From Gammaproteobacteria bacterium (GTDB lineage Bacteria > Pseudomonadota > Gammaproteobacteria > UBA1113), in the NCBI GenBank assembly GCA_021773295.1, contig JAJFKI010000095.1:21642-85641 (forward strand): a stretch of 64,000 nt of DNA, written 5' to 3'. The notes under the pieces were generated by a model, which searched no databases, was not told the origin of the DNA, and worked only from the letters and a program-made list of their open reading frames with translations. Shown piece after piece: positions 1 to 7,502 of this stretch (the stretch's first letter is position 1; the number at the start of each line of letters is the position of its first letter). Made by a program: the position numbers and the translations under genes.

Positions 1-1187
1 GAATTCAATACGTCTAACATGGTTTGTGTGCCAACCTTATAGGCTTCAATGGTGCTTTCTAAAGAAGCCTTATTAGAAATGATCGCTTGTTTATCGGCTT
101 TGATTTTGCTGATGCCGGCAATGACATTATTATAACTTTGCCTGGTAAGGTTTACTGCATTACGATAGGCTAATTCTTGATTATCAACAGATGCTTGCCA
201 ATTGTAAGCGGCTTGTTTGGTGGACGCTGTAACAAAACCACCCTGGTAAATCGGAAGCTGAACTTCGACACCGAAAGCATTTTGATACGTATTAATTTGC
301 CCAGCGGGAGAGGTACCAGAACGTTGACGGTCTAATTCACCAAAACCATTGACGATGGGTAAATGGCCGGCGCGTTGCACATTGATTTGTTGACGCGCTT
401 CTTCAGCGGAATAACGAGACGCAACTAACGTCCAGTTTTGTTTAACACCCATATCAACCCAGAGATCAACATTACTAGGTTGGGGGGTGACGAGGGGCAC
501 TTCACCACGCAAGCCAGCTAGGTGATCATAATAACGCCCGGTGATGGCGCGTAAATCTTCCCGACGGTTGATAATATCATTCTGCGCTGCAATTTCTTCT
601 GCAACAACATTATCATAGGCGGCTTGTGACTGATAGACGCTGGTGATGGCAATTAAACCTACTTTGAATTGTTGTTGTGCTTGATCGAGTTGTCGATAAA
701 TTGCGGCTTTTTGCGCTTCAATAAAACGTAAATTATCTTCAGCATCTAACACATTAAAATAGGATTCAGCAACACGAGACTCCAGATTTTGGAAAGCTGC
801 GTTAAAGATTGCATTAGCCGCTTTTACTGATGCGCGGGCGCTTTTTAAGTTTGCCCACTGTGCCATATTAAAAACAGTCTGTGATAAGTCTAATTCATAA
901 CCATTCGAGTTAAAGTTAAATTTACTGCCTCTTCTAAAGCGAGGGGTGGTTTTATTAATGACATGGTTATACTGTGTACTTGCCGCACCGATTAATTGTG
1001 GTAATAAACTTGAACGTGCAATGGGCGTATTTTGTTTATTGGCTTCATAGGTTGCAAGCGCTGCTTGGAATGTTGGATCATTAACATAGGCTTGCTGGAA
1101 CACTTGAATTAAATCTGCAGCGTTGGCTGTGACGCTAATCATCACTAAGGCAGTGCTACTAATAATGTTTATCAACCATTTCTTCAT
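1..1187 (-). CDS. tolC: TolC family outer membrane efflux protein (3' end outside window)
   Basis: The minus-strand frame is open from an ATG at 1187 to the window edge, giving 395 codons without a stop. It begins with a signal peptide (MKKW, then a hydrophobic stretch ending in A-N-A-A) and continues with the QQAYVNDPTFQAA opening typical of TolC. The last visible residues, VGTQTMLDVLN, match the conserved late part of the family, so only a short C-terminal piece is missing. TolC trimers form the outer-membrane and periplasmic duct of type I secretion and tripartite drug efflux. The gene follows the pcm-like gene by 15 bases on the same strand and is probably cotranscribed with it. The family call is firm; the transport partners are not in the window. 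Confidence 0.93.
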   Translation of the reverse strand, partial: MKKWLINIISSTALVMISVTANAADLIQVFQQAYVNDPTFQAALATYEANKQNTPIARSSLLPQLIGAASTQYNHVINKTTPRFRRGSKFNFNSNGYELDLSQTVFNMAQWANLKSARASVKAANAIFNAAFQNLESRVAESYFNVLDAEDNLRFIEAQKAAIYRQLDQAQQQFKVGLIAITSVYQSQAAYDNVVAEEIAAQNDIINRREDLRAITGRYYDHLAGLRGEVPLVTPQPSNVDLWVDMGVKQNWTLVASRYSAEEARQQINVQRAGHLPIVNGFGELDRQRSGTSPAGQINTYQNAFGVEVQLPIYQGGFVTASTKQAAYNWQASVDNQELAYRNAVNLTRQSYNNVIAGISKIKADKQAIISNKASLESTIEAYKVGTQTMLDVLN

Positions 1188-1202
1188 GGGTTTTTATCTC
1201 GC

Positions 1203-1856
1203 TTAAAATGTAAAAGTTGCTTTTGTTAATGTATGTAATAGATAGGGTACTTCAGTTTCAAATAAACTTTTTTCACGCCAATTGTCTTCTGAATCACGGG
1301 TGAATAAGGTGGCTTCCATCACGGGTGGTCTGCCTAATATTGCAAATAAGCGGCCGCCAATTTTTAATTCTCTTAATAAGGTTTCTGGTAAATGCTGTAG
1401 TGCGCCGGTGATGGTAATGACATCATAGGGTTGTTGTTTAATCCAACCTTCAGCAGCATTCCCTGTTTGCAGTGTTACATTTGAAATATTTTTGCGCTTT
1501 AATTTATCGGCAACGTTTTCAGTAAAATCAGGGAAAATATCGACGCTGTAGACATACTGCGCTAACTTTGCCAAAAGATACGTGATATAACCGGTGCCAG
1601 TACCAATTTCTAACACTTTGTCAGAAGGTTTAATGGCTAAGGCATTGAGCATGACGGCTTCCACGGAGGGGGTCATCATGACTTGATGATGGCCAATGGG
1701 AATATTGGTATCACTATAAGCAAAGCTGCGGTATTCATCTGGCGCAAAAAAGTCACGTTGGGACTCACGGATTAACGTTAAGAGGGCGGTATCCGACACA
1801 TTACTCGTGCGGATTTGTTGCGCCACCATATTATCTTTTGCCGTCTGCATGTCCAT
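1203..1856 (-). CDS. pcm: Protein-L-isoaspartate O-methyltransferase family protein
   Basis: The 217-residue product has the SAM-binding motif VLEIGTGTGYITYLLAKL (about residues 80-97) and the GGRLFAILG strand seen in PIMT proteins. It belongs to the group next to tolC in Legionella-type genomes. Canonical PIMT repairs isoaspartyl residues in damaged proteins using SAM. Here the region that normally reads PYD-I-TAA reads PYDVITITGA, so substrate use may differ from E. coli Pcm. It starts at an ATG 1856 bases into the window and lies 15 bases upstream of tolC. The fold is clear; the exact substrate is inferred from the family only. Confidence 0.85.
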   Translation of the reverse strand: MDMQTAKDNMVAQQIRTSNVSDTALLTLIRESQRDFFAPDEYRSFAYSDTNIPIGHHQVMMTPSVEAVMLNALAIKPSDKVLEIGTGTGYITYLLAKLAQYVYSVDIFPDFTENVADKLKRKNISNVTLQTGNAAEGWIKQQPYDVITITGALQHLPETLLRELKIGGRLFAILGRPPVMEATLFTRDSEDNWREKSLFETEVPYLLHTLTKATFTF

Positions 1857-2163
1857 TTATGTACTCATGTGATTATTATTTTGCCGGAATCGATGCCCAG
1901 ATCCCAATGGGTACCAAGTGTACTATATATACGTGATCGAGGGTAGTTTTTGCTGGGTGCTCTCAATTGGATTTCCTAGTGCAACTGTTTCTGTTTTATT
2001 TTAGTTCACGCCGGTCGAACGGTTTTTGTGGATAAAAAGCACCTGGCAGTCCACCACATCGTTAGCCCGCCACTGACGATATCGGGAGTATACCATTGAT
2101 TCAATATCAACAAGTGATATAATCCCAGCACGATGGGGTTAAGCTAACAGATGAGCAATCGCT
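1857..2163. other. Intergenic region between divergent pcm and fkbM
   Basis: These 307 bases separate two divergently read genes. I see no RNA gene or convincing ORF. The only recognisable signal is a sigma-70-like promoter near the fkbM end, listed separately. Confidence 0.5.
2096..2123 (+). promoter_or_regulatory. Putative sigma-70 promoter of fkbM gene
   Basis: TTGATT at 2096-2101 and a perfect TATAAT at 2118-2123 are separated by 16 bases and point toward the ATG at 2164, which would leave a leader of about 35 bases. This is a sequence match only. Confidence 0.5.
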
Positions 2164-2901
2164 ATGAATCTAAAACAAAGAGATCTTGCTGATAATCTAA
2201 GGGTTTTTTATCGTTCCGATAATGCACTAAACTGTTCATACGAAGAAATTTTTATTGATAAAATTTACGATATAGAGCCTACAGATGATGAGGTTACTAT
2301 TATCGATGGTGGGGCTCATATAGGCATAGCAGCTCTATATTTTAAGCAACAATGTCCAAATGCAACAGTTATTTGCTTCGAACCAAATCCCAGCACGTTT
2401 GAAATACTAAAAAGAAATATTGCCATTAATCAGCTAAAAAATGTCAAATTATTTAACTCGGCGCTATCTGATCGTAAAGAGGAGGTTCCGCTATATGGGG
2501 TCATTGAGGGTGATAATGCTGACACTAGAGGCAATTCGATTGTTGCTAGCTGGGGTATTCGTGAAAATACGGATAGTGTTATTATCAGCAGCCATAAACT
2601 TTCTACTTTTTTAAAAGAAAAAATCTGGTTTCTAAAGTTAGATATTGAAGGGGCTGAGTTGTCTGTTCTAAAAGAAGCTGCTGAATCTTTAAAGAATGTG
2701 CGGAGAATTTCTATGGAAGTCCATACAACGAATGATAAGATTTGCAACCATACGGCGATTAAATTGATACTGGAACAATATAAATTCATTGTTACAAATG
2801 AATATGAAGATGCTAGTGATTCACTTCCTGATAAATGGTACAAATGGATAGAAGAAAAAGCGCCTGTTTTAAGTTTTATTTCTGGAGAACAGCTGGTATA
2901 G
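2164..2901 (+). CDS. FkbM family methyltransferase
   Basis: The 245-residue product shows the FkbM pattern: a SAM-binding motif IIDGGAHIGIAALYF near residue 45, ICFEPNPSTFEIL near residue 70, and the late motif WFLKLDIEGAE near residue 160. Members methylate hydroxyl groups on polyketides, glycans or glycolipids. The gene stands alone between divergent pcm and a convergent LuxR-type regulator, with its own promoter-like sequence, so the substrate cannot be guessed from neighbours. It is A+T-rich relative to the parE/parC region, which would fit horizontal acquisition. The family call is confident; the role is open. Confidence 0.85.
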   Translation: MNLKQRDLADNLRVFYRSDNALNCSYEEIFIDKIYDIEPTDDEVTIIDGGAHIGIAALYFKQQCPNATVICFEPNPSTFEILKRNIAINQLKNVKLFNSALSDRKEEVPLYGVIEGDNADTRGNSIVASWGIRENTDSVIISSHKLSTFLKEKIWFLKLDIEGAELSVLKEAAESLKNVRRISMEVHTTNDKICNHTAIKLILEQYKFIVTNEYEDASDSLPDKWYKWIEEKAPVLSFISGEQLV

Positions 2902-2928
2902 TTTATGGAAAAGCTAGCTTGAAGAAAC

Positions 2929-3789
2929 TTAATTATCCTTAATAGAATCCCTCATCTTTATAGAATTATAAATATCTTCAAACCCAATTTTCTTAGCAAA
3001 ATATAGCATGTCACTTTTGTATGAACAGGAAAATTTAATTTTAATATTATCTATATAGCCTTGCACTGTTCTAAAAGAAATCCCAAGCTTTTTTCCAATC
3101 TCTTTTGGGCTTAAACCATCAAAAGTATATGTTAAGCATTCAGCTTCTCTTAAAGAAAGTTGAAGGGCGCTATCATTCGTGTTCAATATATACTTTTTTA
3201 TGGGGCAAATCTCAAATAATTTTTCGGCATCAAATTTTTTCTTTTCAGTGACAGCTAATGATTGAGTCTTTAACCATTTTGGATGTTTATCAGGAAATGT
3301 GATTCTGTAATTTTCAGCATTTTTTAATATTAAACTTGCCTTATCCTTAAAGTAAAGACTAAAAGTATTTAGCACATATTGATTGTTAATATAAAATAAA
3401 TTTAAATCTTCTCTATCTTTAGAGGTGGCAAAATAATAAAACTCGACAAAGCCATAGAAAGGTTTTACTAAAGTTACACCATGGTCAATTCCAAATTTTT
3501 CTCTTGCAATTTTAATGAGCGAGTCTTCTTTTACATCAAGGATAAGATCCCATACGATGCACAGTGGCGTTACATACTCTGGTTTTTCTTCAACTATTAG
3601 TGAATATTGGCTGTGGTTTTTATGAACGAATTTCATCCATTGACGATTGTGATGTATATCGATACGGGATCCATCGTTATAAATCCTTACGAAGTTGAAA
3701 TATGTAATGCTTGTGAGTTCGAAAAAATTTTTACAAATTTCTCTTATCTGGTTACAGCAATCATCAGTTAAGTATGGGGGAAGAGTCAT
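2929..3789 (-). CDS. LuxR-type helix-turn-helix transcriptional regulator
   Basis: The C-terminal 65 residues of this 286-residue protein form a LuxR/FixJ DNA-binding domain: LSLREAECLTYTFDGLSPKEIGKKLGISFRTVQGYI contains the T-x-D-G-L-S-P-K-E-I-G-K-x-L-G-I-S-x-R-T-V helix-turn-helix. (The segment is quoted here only by its key positions, about residues 207-242.) The first 200 residues are an unrecognised sensory domain without the GAF-like autoinducer pocket motifs I would look for in true quorum-sensing LuxR proteins. Such regulators with unassigned N-terminal domains are common in Legionella-type genomes. The gene is very A+T-rich, is convergent with fkbM, and diverges from the csrA cluster, which it might control. 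That link is inference only. Confidence 0.8.
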   Translation of the reverse strand: MTLPPYLTDDCCNQIREICKNFFELTSITYFNFVRIYNDGSRIDIHHNRQWMKFVHKNHSQYSLIVEEKPEYVTPLCIVWDLILDVKEDSLIKIAREKFGIDHGVTLVKPFYGFVEFYYFATSKDREDLNLFYINNQYVLNTFSLYFKDKASLILKNAENYRITFPDKHPKWLKTQSLAVTEKKKFDAEKLFEICPIKKYILNTNDSALQLSLREAECLTYTFDGLSPKEIGKKLGISFRTVQGYIDNIKIKFSCSYKSDMLYFAKKIGFEDIYNSIKMRDSIKDN

Positions 3790-3984
3790 ATCAAATTTCC
3801 ATTTGAGCGTTGTTAACAGATATAGTAATAATTTTTTTTATTGTAAGCAAATCGGCAATGAGTTATCTCGTGGAAGAACAAGGATTCTGTGTGTAGCATA
3901 GTGCATTTTTAACTTTCGCCTGCATATAAACACAGCCTGATCATTACTCCATTAAAAGAGAAAGAATTTAAAATACCCTGCTGT

Positions 3985-3998
3985 TTTACCCGGGTAAA
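3985..3998. promoter_or_regulatory. 14-bp perfect palindrome upstream of csrA cluster
   Basis: TTTACCCGGGTAAA is a perfect palindrome in the region between the LuxR-type gene and the csrA cluster. It could be an operator for a dimeric regulator. The rest of 3790-4097 holds no gene that I can support. Confidence 0.35.
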
Positions 3999-4097
3999 TG
4001 ATACGGGGTTACAAAAAATACAATTCAAAGTATGATCTACCATATTCAGCTTCTAAATTAAGCAGAAATTTTAAATAGGGAACATAGGAGAAAGAAC

Positions 4098-4256
4098 ATG
4101 GAACATCTATTCGATTTAAGGAGATACAGTAACGCCGCGATCCAATCCATCGCAAATTACTTATACCCACCCAGTGCCTTCTTTAGCACACATGGAGCTG
4201 ACAAAGCACTTTGCCGAGTCACAGTTATTAAATCTGCTATGAAGTTACCTTCATAA
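4098..4256 (+). CDS. Small hypothetical protein, 52 aa, upstream of csrA
   Basis: The ATG at 4098 follows an AGGAG box at about 4086-4090 with a normal 8-base gap, and the frame runs 52 codons to TAA at 4254-4256. The product starts [10 protein letters not shown] and has no motif I recognise; it is basic, without a signal peptide or membrane segment. It lies 28 bases before csrA in the same direction, so it would be cotranscribed. The strong ribosome binding site is the main evidence. It could instead be a leader peptide for the csrA transcript. Confidence 0.5.
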   Translation: MEHLFDLRRYSNAAIQSIANYLYPPSAFFSTHGADKALCRVTVIKSAMKLPS

Positions 4257-4284
4257 CATTCAACATAATAGGGAGATTACGATT

Positions 4285-4509
4285 ATGTTAGTACTTACTA
4301 GAAAACCCAGCCAGTCAATTTTGATCAACGATAATCAAATTGAAGTTAAAATCTTAGAAGTTAAAGGTAAATATGTGAGGATTGGGATTGCTGCCCCCAA
4401 GACGGTGAGCATTCATCGTGATGAAGTTTATCTTCAGATTCAAGCGGCACAACAAAGTGAAACAAGCGATCAGCAAAATGGAGGCAACGACAATGAAGTT
4501 ACCGTTTAG
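4285..4509 (+). CDS. csrA: CsrA family carbon storage regulator (copy 1)
   Basis: The 74-residue product is a clear CsrA/RsmA: it opens [12 protein letters not shown], has [16 protein letters not shown] in the middle, and keeps the RNA-binding arginine in SIHRDEVY. CsrA dimers bind GGA motifs in mRNA leaders and alter translation and stability. In Legionella and Coxiella they control the switch between replicative and transmissive phases, and extra copies are often carried by integrative elements. The start follows GGGAG at a suitable distance. The C-terminal 15 residues ([12 protein letters not shown]) extend beyond the usual end, and this extension overlaps a small membrane-protein ORF read in another frame. 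Together with a second copy at 5810 this suggests an accessory rather than the housekeeping regulator. Confidence 0.93.
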   Translation: MLVLTRKPSQSILINDNQIEVKILEVKGKYVRIGIAAPKTVSIHRDEVYLQIQAAQQSETSDQQNGGNDNEVTV

Positions 4510-4594
4510 ATTAGTTATCTTTGCAGTTCCCATGAGTATTATCTTATGGGGACTGATGGTGATAAGTATCCAAGCCGGAGCTGTCACAATTTAA
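4493..4594 (+). CDS. Putative 33-aa single-pass membrane peptide overlapping csrA 3' end
   Basis: An ATG at 4493 lies 8 bases after a perfect GGAGG (4480-4484) that sits inside csrA. The frame runs 33 codons to TAA at 4592-4594. The product begins MKLPFR, followed by about 23 hydrophobic residues ([15 protein letters not shown] and onward), so a single membrane segment with a positive N-terminus is evident. The 17-base overlap with csrA suggests translational coupling. No homologue is known to me. It is too short for standard gene finders; the Shine-Dalgarno sequence and the hydrophobic pattern support it. Confidence 0.55.
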   Translation: MKLPFRLVIFAVPMSIILWGLMVISIQAGAVTI

Positions 4595-4620
4595 TGCGTA
4601 TAAAATTATAAGGAGATCAC

Positions 4621-4674
4621 ATGATGATTACAGAACGTTTTCAAGATAATATTTCACGATTAGGTTCTAGGTAG
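4621..4674 (+). CDS. Putative 17-aa peptide ORF
   Basis: AAGGAG at 4610-4615 precedes tandem ATG codons at 4621 and 4624. The frame reads MMITERFQDNISRLGSR and stops at TAG 4672-4674, ten bases before the next ATG at 4685. The ribosome binding site is among the best in the region. It may be a micropeptide or a leader that couples translation to the following gene. Confidence 0.35.
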   Translation: MMITERFQDNISRLGSR

Positions 4675-4684
4675 GAATGAAGAC

Positions 4685-5032
4685 ATGACTACTGAGGATA
4701 ATAAATTGAAACTCGTGAATATTGAGAGTTTATCGGCAGATCAAATTGAAGCATATTGGACGAGTTTGCCAAAATTACTTAAAAAACTTGCCAAAGTACG
4801 TGCAACGTTGAAAAAATCGCAACAAAAGAATACGCTATCATTAGAGGCCGCTGAGATCTTATTGTCTCAGCTAAAAGCGATTAAAAAAGAGCTTTATACG
4901 GAATATGCTAATAAATCTAAAGTAACTGAATTATTAGCAGATACCATCCATGAACGGTATAAGGTGGCGCTTGAAGTCATTCGTAGCACGGAAGATAGCC
5001 TGCGGCAAATGCTACAAGATACAAAAAACTGA
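4685..5032 (+). CDS. Hypothetical helical protein downstream of csrA copy 1
   Basis: This 115-residue protein has no motif I recognise. The composition (many K, L, E, A; no Cys, few Gly) predicts an all-helical and possibly coiled-coil soluble protein, for example in KLLKKLAKVRATLKKSQQ near residue 30. It starts 8 bases after AGGA and ends 6 bases before the 3' end of the convergent XRE gene. The csrA copy at 5810 is also followed by a small helical protein, but the two do not align convincingly by eye. It might be a partner of the CsrA system or an element-borne accessory gene; no function is assigned. Confidence 0.7.
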   Translation: MTTEDNKLKLVNIESLSADQIEAYWTSLPKLLKKLAKVRATLKKSQQKNTLSLEAAEILLSQLKAIKKELYTEYANKSKVTELLADTIHERYKVALEVIRSTEDSLRQMLQDTKN

Positions 5033-5037
5033 AATAC

Positions 5038-5541
5038 TTAGAGAATCCTTATGCAGGCAGCAACAGTTGGTGGCACCATTAACGTTTGTATCTCAGGATC
5101 GGATTCTGATGAAACAATTTCGGTGTATATCCCAATGATAAGCTCAGCAATAGTTTCAGGCGTTAGAGATTTTGAGCTAGCTTCTAATTTCTCAAGCGTC
5201 AAAGTAATGACTCCAGAGAGTAATGTTTCTTGTAGGGGTTGTGGAGATGCTTGTAAGGATTGTTCAATAGATTTAATTTCATCATATAATTTTATTTTTT
5301 TATCCGAGCTGCCTGTTGAACTGAGATATGGGGAGCCTTTACCATGCTTTAACCAATCAAAATTTACATCAAAAATGTGACAATATTTTTGCAAAATAGT
5401 GTCACGGGGTACAGTGTTTCCTGATTCATGTTGCGAATAGGATGATTTATGCAGATGATGCTCCTTACAGAATTGTGAGAGGCTTTGATACCCCGCGGCT
5501 CTTCTTGCAGCTTTTAGTCTTGTTTTCAATTGTGATTTCAT
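5038..5541 (-). CDS. XRE family helix-turn-helix repressor
   Basis: Residues 5-65 of this 167-residue protein form a Cro/CI-type domain: RLKAARRAAGYQSLSQFCKE, then HLHKSSYSQHESGNTVP, where Y-S-Q-H-E-S-G-N is the recognition-helix and turn signature, followed by KYCHIFDVNFDWLKHGKG, the common end of phage and ICE repressors. The remaining 100 residues are a helical region of unknown role. The gene lies between the two csrA copies and faces csrA copy 2, separated from it by a 268-base region with palindromes that may be its operators. Phage- or ICE-type repressors with csrA paralogues occur in Legionella mobile elements, so this patch may be an element remnant. Confidence 0.82.
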   Translation of the reverse strand: MKSQLKTRLKAARRAAGYQSLSQFCKEHHLHKSSYSQHESGNTVPRDTILQKYCHIFDVNFDWLKHGKGSPYLSSTGSSDKKIKLYDEIKSIEQSLQASPQPLQETLLSGVITLTLEKLEASSKSLTPETIAELIIGIYTEIVSSESDPEIQTLMVPPTVAACIRIL

Positions 5542-5607
5542 CTAAGCAAACCCATGCTCAAGGTTAAATAGTAACATTCCAGCATTTATAAAACTTTTAC
5601 TTGCAAA

Positions 5608-5621
5608 AGCTAACGTTAGCT
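5608..5621. promoter_or_regulatory. Palindromic operator candidate before XRE gene and csrA copy 2
   Basis: AGCTAACGTTAGCT is a perfect 14-bp palindrome 67 bases upstream of the XRE start. A second inverted pair, AATGAAC and GTTCATT, follows at about 5639-5672. Both lie in the divergent promoter region, where an autoregulating repressor would bind. Nothing else is seen in 5542-5809. Confidence 0.4.
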
Positions 5622-5809
5622 AGTAATATCAAAAAAATAATGAACGTTCGCCATTTTTATGGTGTGTTCATTGTTGTGATATGTTAGGCCAGTCAGGTGA
5701 TTTAAATCCACACCAAGCTGGCACAGTGATTTGCGCTCAGGCAAAAGTCGCTCTCATCCTAGCATGGGTTGGCGTCTGACAAAAGCGCAAAAATTAAGGA
5801 GATAAATCA

Positions 5810-5989
5810 ATGTTAGTGTTAACAAGACGTGCTAATCAAAGTATTCATATCGGTGATGATATTCATATAAAAATTTTAGATATCCGGGGGCGATACGTCC
5901 GCATAGGAGTAGATGCGCCTAAGGAAATAAGCGTATATAGAAATGAGATCTATCAAAAGATGCAGCAATTATCAGAAAATCATCCTTAG
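5810..5989 (+). CDS. csrA: CsrA family carbon storage regulator (copy 2)
   Basis: A 59-codon frame runs from an ATG at 5810, 8 bases after AAGGAG, to TAG at 5987-5989. The product opens MLVLTRRANQSIHIGDD and contains DIRGRYVRIGVDAPKEISV and YRNEIYQKM, including the arginine needed for RNA binding. At 59 residues it has the standard length, unlike copy 1 with its extended tail. The stop codon overlaps the AGGAGG box of the next gene, which suggests tight coupling. As with copy 1, the accessory context favours an element-borne regulator. The family is certain; target RNAs are unknown. Confidence 0.92.
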   Translation: MLVLTRRANQSIHIGDDIHIKILDIRGRYVRIGVDAPKEISVYRNEIYQKMQQLSENHP

Positions 5990-5998
5990 GAGGTATAT

Positions 5999-6382
5999 AT
6001 GCAAGATACTAAAATGACTAATATTGAGAACTCAGATGAGACCGATAATCCTGGAGCCTTCACCATTGAGTACTTGATTGCGCAAGCATGCGACTATTTA
6101 ACACTTGGCATCAATGAATTATTTATCATGCAGTTGGGCACGGAGCGTTGCCATTTTTTATTGGTACTGCAACAACTATTATTGCGTTTGCAGAAATATA
6201 CTAGCTCGCTTGAAAATCACCGCGATCAATTTATGGAAACACTCTATCAGGCAGAATCCCTCAGCCGTTTAGCAGCCAATGTTATTTTCTTAGAAGATGA
6301 AGAGGGTGATAACGTTAATTATCTTGCAGTATTGCAACGCTTGCTCAGCGAGGCAAGAGAACTTAGTGAGCGCAAAATCTAG
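5999..6382 (+). CDS. Hypothetical helical protein coupled to csrA copy 2
   Basis: The 127-residue product begins 9 bases after the csrA stop, behind a perfect AGGAGG. It is acidic and leucine-rich (for instance LLVLQQLLLRLQKY near residue 55) and predicted to be mostly helical; no signal peptide or catalytic motif is visible. Position suggests that it works with or is regulated together with CsrA. A resemblance to secretion chaperones or flagellar helpers (small, acidic, helical) is possible but unsupported. Its last four bases overlap the end of the ATPase remnant on the other strand. Confidence 0.65.
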   Translation: MQDTKMTNIENSDETDNPGAFTIEYLIAQACDYLTLGINELFIMQLGTERCHFLLVLQQLLLRLQKYTSSLENHRDQFMETLYQAESLSRLAANVIFLEDEEGDNVNYLAVLQRLLSEARELSERKI

Positions 6383-6588
6383 AGATTTGAAAAGGTAAAT
6401 ACTCCTCGAATTAATCGAGGCAATTCAAAGTTAATATTTATTAACGTTTGAAACTCATCATTTGCGAATTGCTCTACCATAAAGGTCTTCCCAACTTGCC
6501 GCGCGCCGCGCAACAATATGGGCTCATGCTTCTCTGCCCGGCGCCACTGCACAAGCTCTTTTTGCAATATTCTCGATATAGCCACCAA
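6379..6588 (-). pseudogene. N-terminal remnant of AAA ATPase (DUF4143-type)
   Basis: The 69-residue frame holds only the start of an ATPase of the AAA_14/DUF4143 kind: SRILQKELVQWRR, then the Walker A segment LLRGARQVGKTFMVEQFA and the following ININFE strand. Full-length members have about 380-450 residues, so the Walker B motif, sensor regions and DUF4143 domain are missing. The start (TTG or GTG near 6588) sits just after GGAGG and about 12 bases from a 40-bp inverted repeat. I read it as a decayed gene truncated at or near the 3' end of the 5999 gene. Confidence 0.75.
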
Positions 6589-6599
6589 ATATCCTCCAT

Positions 6600-6698
6600 A
6601 TTGTCTAAAATTAGGGGATTATTTCGGGCAATTTTGTCTGAAATTAGGGAGTAATATTAGACAAAATTGCCCGAAATAATCCCCTAATTTTAGACAAT
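6600..6698. repeat. 40-bp perfect inverted repeat with 19-base loop
   Basis: The arms 6600-6639 and 6659-6698 are exact reverse complements (ATTGTCTAAAATTAGGGG... on the left). The motif GTCTRAAATTAGGG also occurs once more in the loop, so the unit is repeated. It lies directly upstream of the ATPase remnant and may be its former operator, or a small palindromic element. The remaining bases up to the nudF start hold only the repeat listed next. Confidence 0.8.
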
Positions 6699-6837
6699 AA
6701 ACCTACTAATTGCCACTAAATGCTGACCTTACCCCCCAACTTAGCTATTATTTGCTATTAATTATCTCCATTTTTGTCGGAAAACGAGATTAGGTTTAAC
6801 AGACTATCAGTGGTTCTTGCTGGGCACTGTTGGGGTA

Positions 6838-6879
6838 ACAGCTTTAATCTCGCATTTTGAAGTGTGACGGGTATATAAT
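6838..6879 (-). repeat. Dispersed TATACCC-family repeat carrying the nudF -10 box
   Basis: Read on the minus strand, 6877-6838 matches the repeat at 63931-63970 closely (TATATACCCRTCRCACTTC, then AAAATGCGAGATT). Read on the plus strand, its edge forms TATAAT at 6874-6879, a likely -10 box for nudF. This argues that translation of nudF begins after 6879. Confidence 0.6.
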
Positions 6880-6898
6880 CCTGACAAGCAAAAAAGTC

Positions 6899-7492
6899 AT
6901 GGAATATATTAAGATGGATCAGAATGATATAGAGATGTTTGGGCAAGAACTCGCCTATAAAGGCTATTTTTCAATCGTAAAACTTAGCTTTCGTTTTCGT
7001 CAGTATGATGGTCGTTGGAGTGAGAAACTCCTTAAAGAAATCTTTCATCGCGGCAATAGTGTTGGCGTTTTGCTTTATGATCCTACGTTGGATAACGTGG
7101 TACTGATTGAGCAATGTCGTGCGGGCGCGTTGCTGCATGATGCCTCACCTTGGCTATTAGAAATCGTGGCGGGAGAATGTGAGGTGGGTGAAACGAAACA
7201 GGCGGTAGCTATCCGTGAAACTAGAGAAGAAACAGGGGTTGAAATCGATAATGTAGTACCCATTTGTGATTATTTTGTGAGTCCTGGTGGCGCAAGTGAG
7301 CGGATGGCATTGTTTTATGCGGAGGTAGATAGTAGCAAAGCCGGCGGCATCCATGGTTTAATGAGTGAACATGAAGATATTAAAGTACAGGTGTTACCAC
7401 GTGAACAAGCATTTGCAGGCATTGCTGGGGGTAGCATTATTTCAGGTCCGGCCATCATTGCTTTGCAATGGTTGCAATTAAAGAAATTATAA
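6899..7492 (+). CDS. nudF: ADP-ribose pyrophosphatase, NUDIX hydrolase
   Basis: The protein contains a complete NUDIX box, GECEVGETKQAVAI followed by RETREETGVE, with the metal-binding Glu residues. It ends with the NudF-type signature SGPAIIALQWLQL, and has EIVAG before the box and SPGGASERM after it. NudF cleaves ADP-ribose to AMP and ribose 5-phosphate. A TTG at 6857 extends the frame but lies upstream of the probable -10 box, so I place the start at ATG 6899; ATG 6914 is also possible and has a GGAA upstream. It is 10 bases upstream of parE. A nudF-parE neighbourhood is known from E. coli. Confidence 0.9.
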   Translation: MEYIKMDQNDIEMFGQELAYKGYFSIVKLSFRFRQYDGRWSEKLLKEIFHRGNSVGVLLYDPTLDNVVLIEQCRAGALLHDASPWLLEIVAGECEVGETKQAVAIRETREETGVEIDNVVPICDYFVSPGGASERMALFYAEVDSSKAGGIHGLMSEHEDIKVQVLPREQAFAGIAGGSIISGPAIIALQWLQLKKL

Positions 7493-7502
7493 CAGGATTA
7501 AT

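Noticed and set aside
2430..2843. 137-residue minus-strand ORF inside the FkbM gene
   Set aside because: Antisense to a gene with clear family motifs; no ribosome binding site and composition of a shadow frame.
3695..3901. 68-residue plus-strand ORF over the LuxR-type gene start
   Set aside because: Mostly antisense to the regulator and without Shine-Dalgarno sequence.
5051..5380. 109-residue plus-strand ORF opposite the XRE repressor
   Set aside because: Antisense to a well-supported helix-turn-helix gene; no independent motif.
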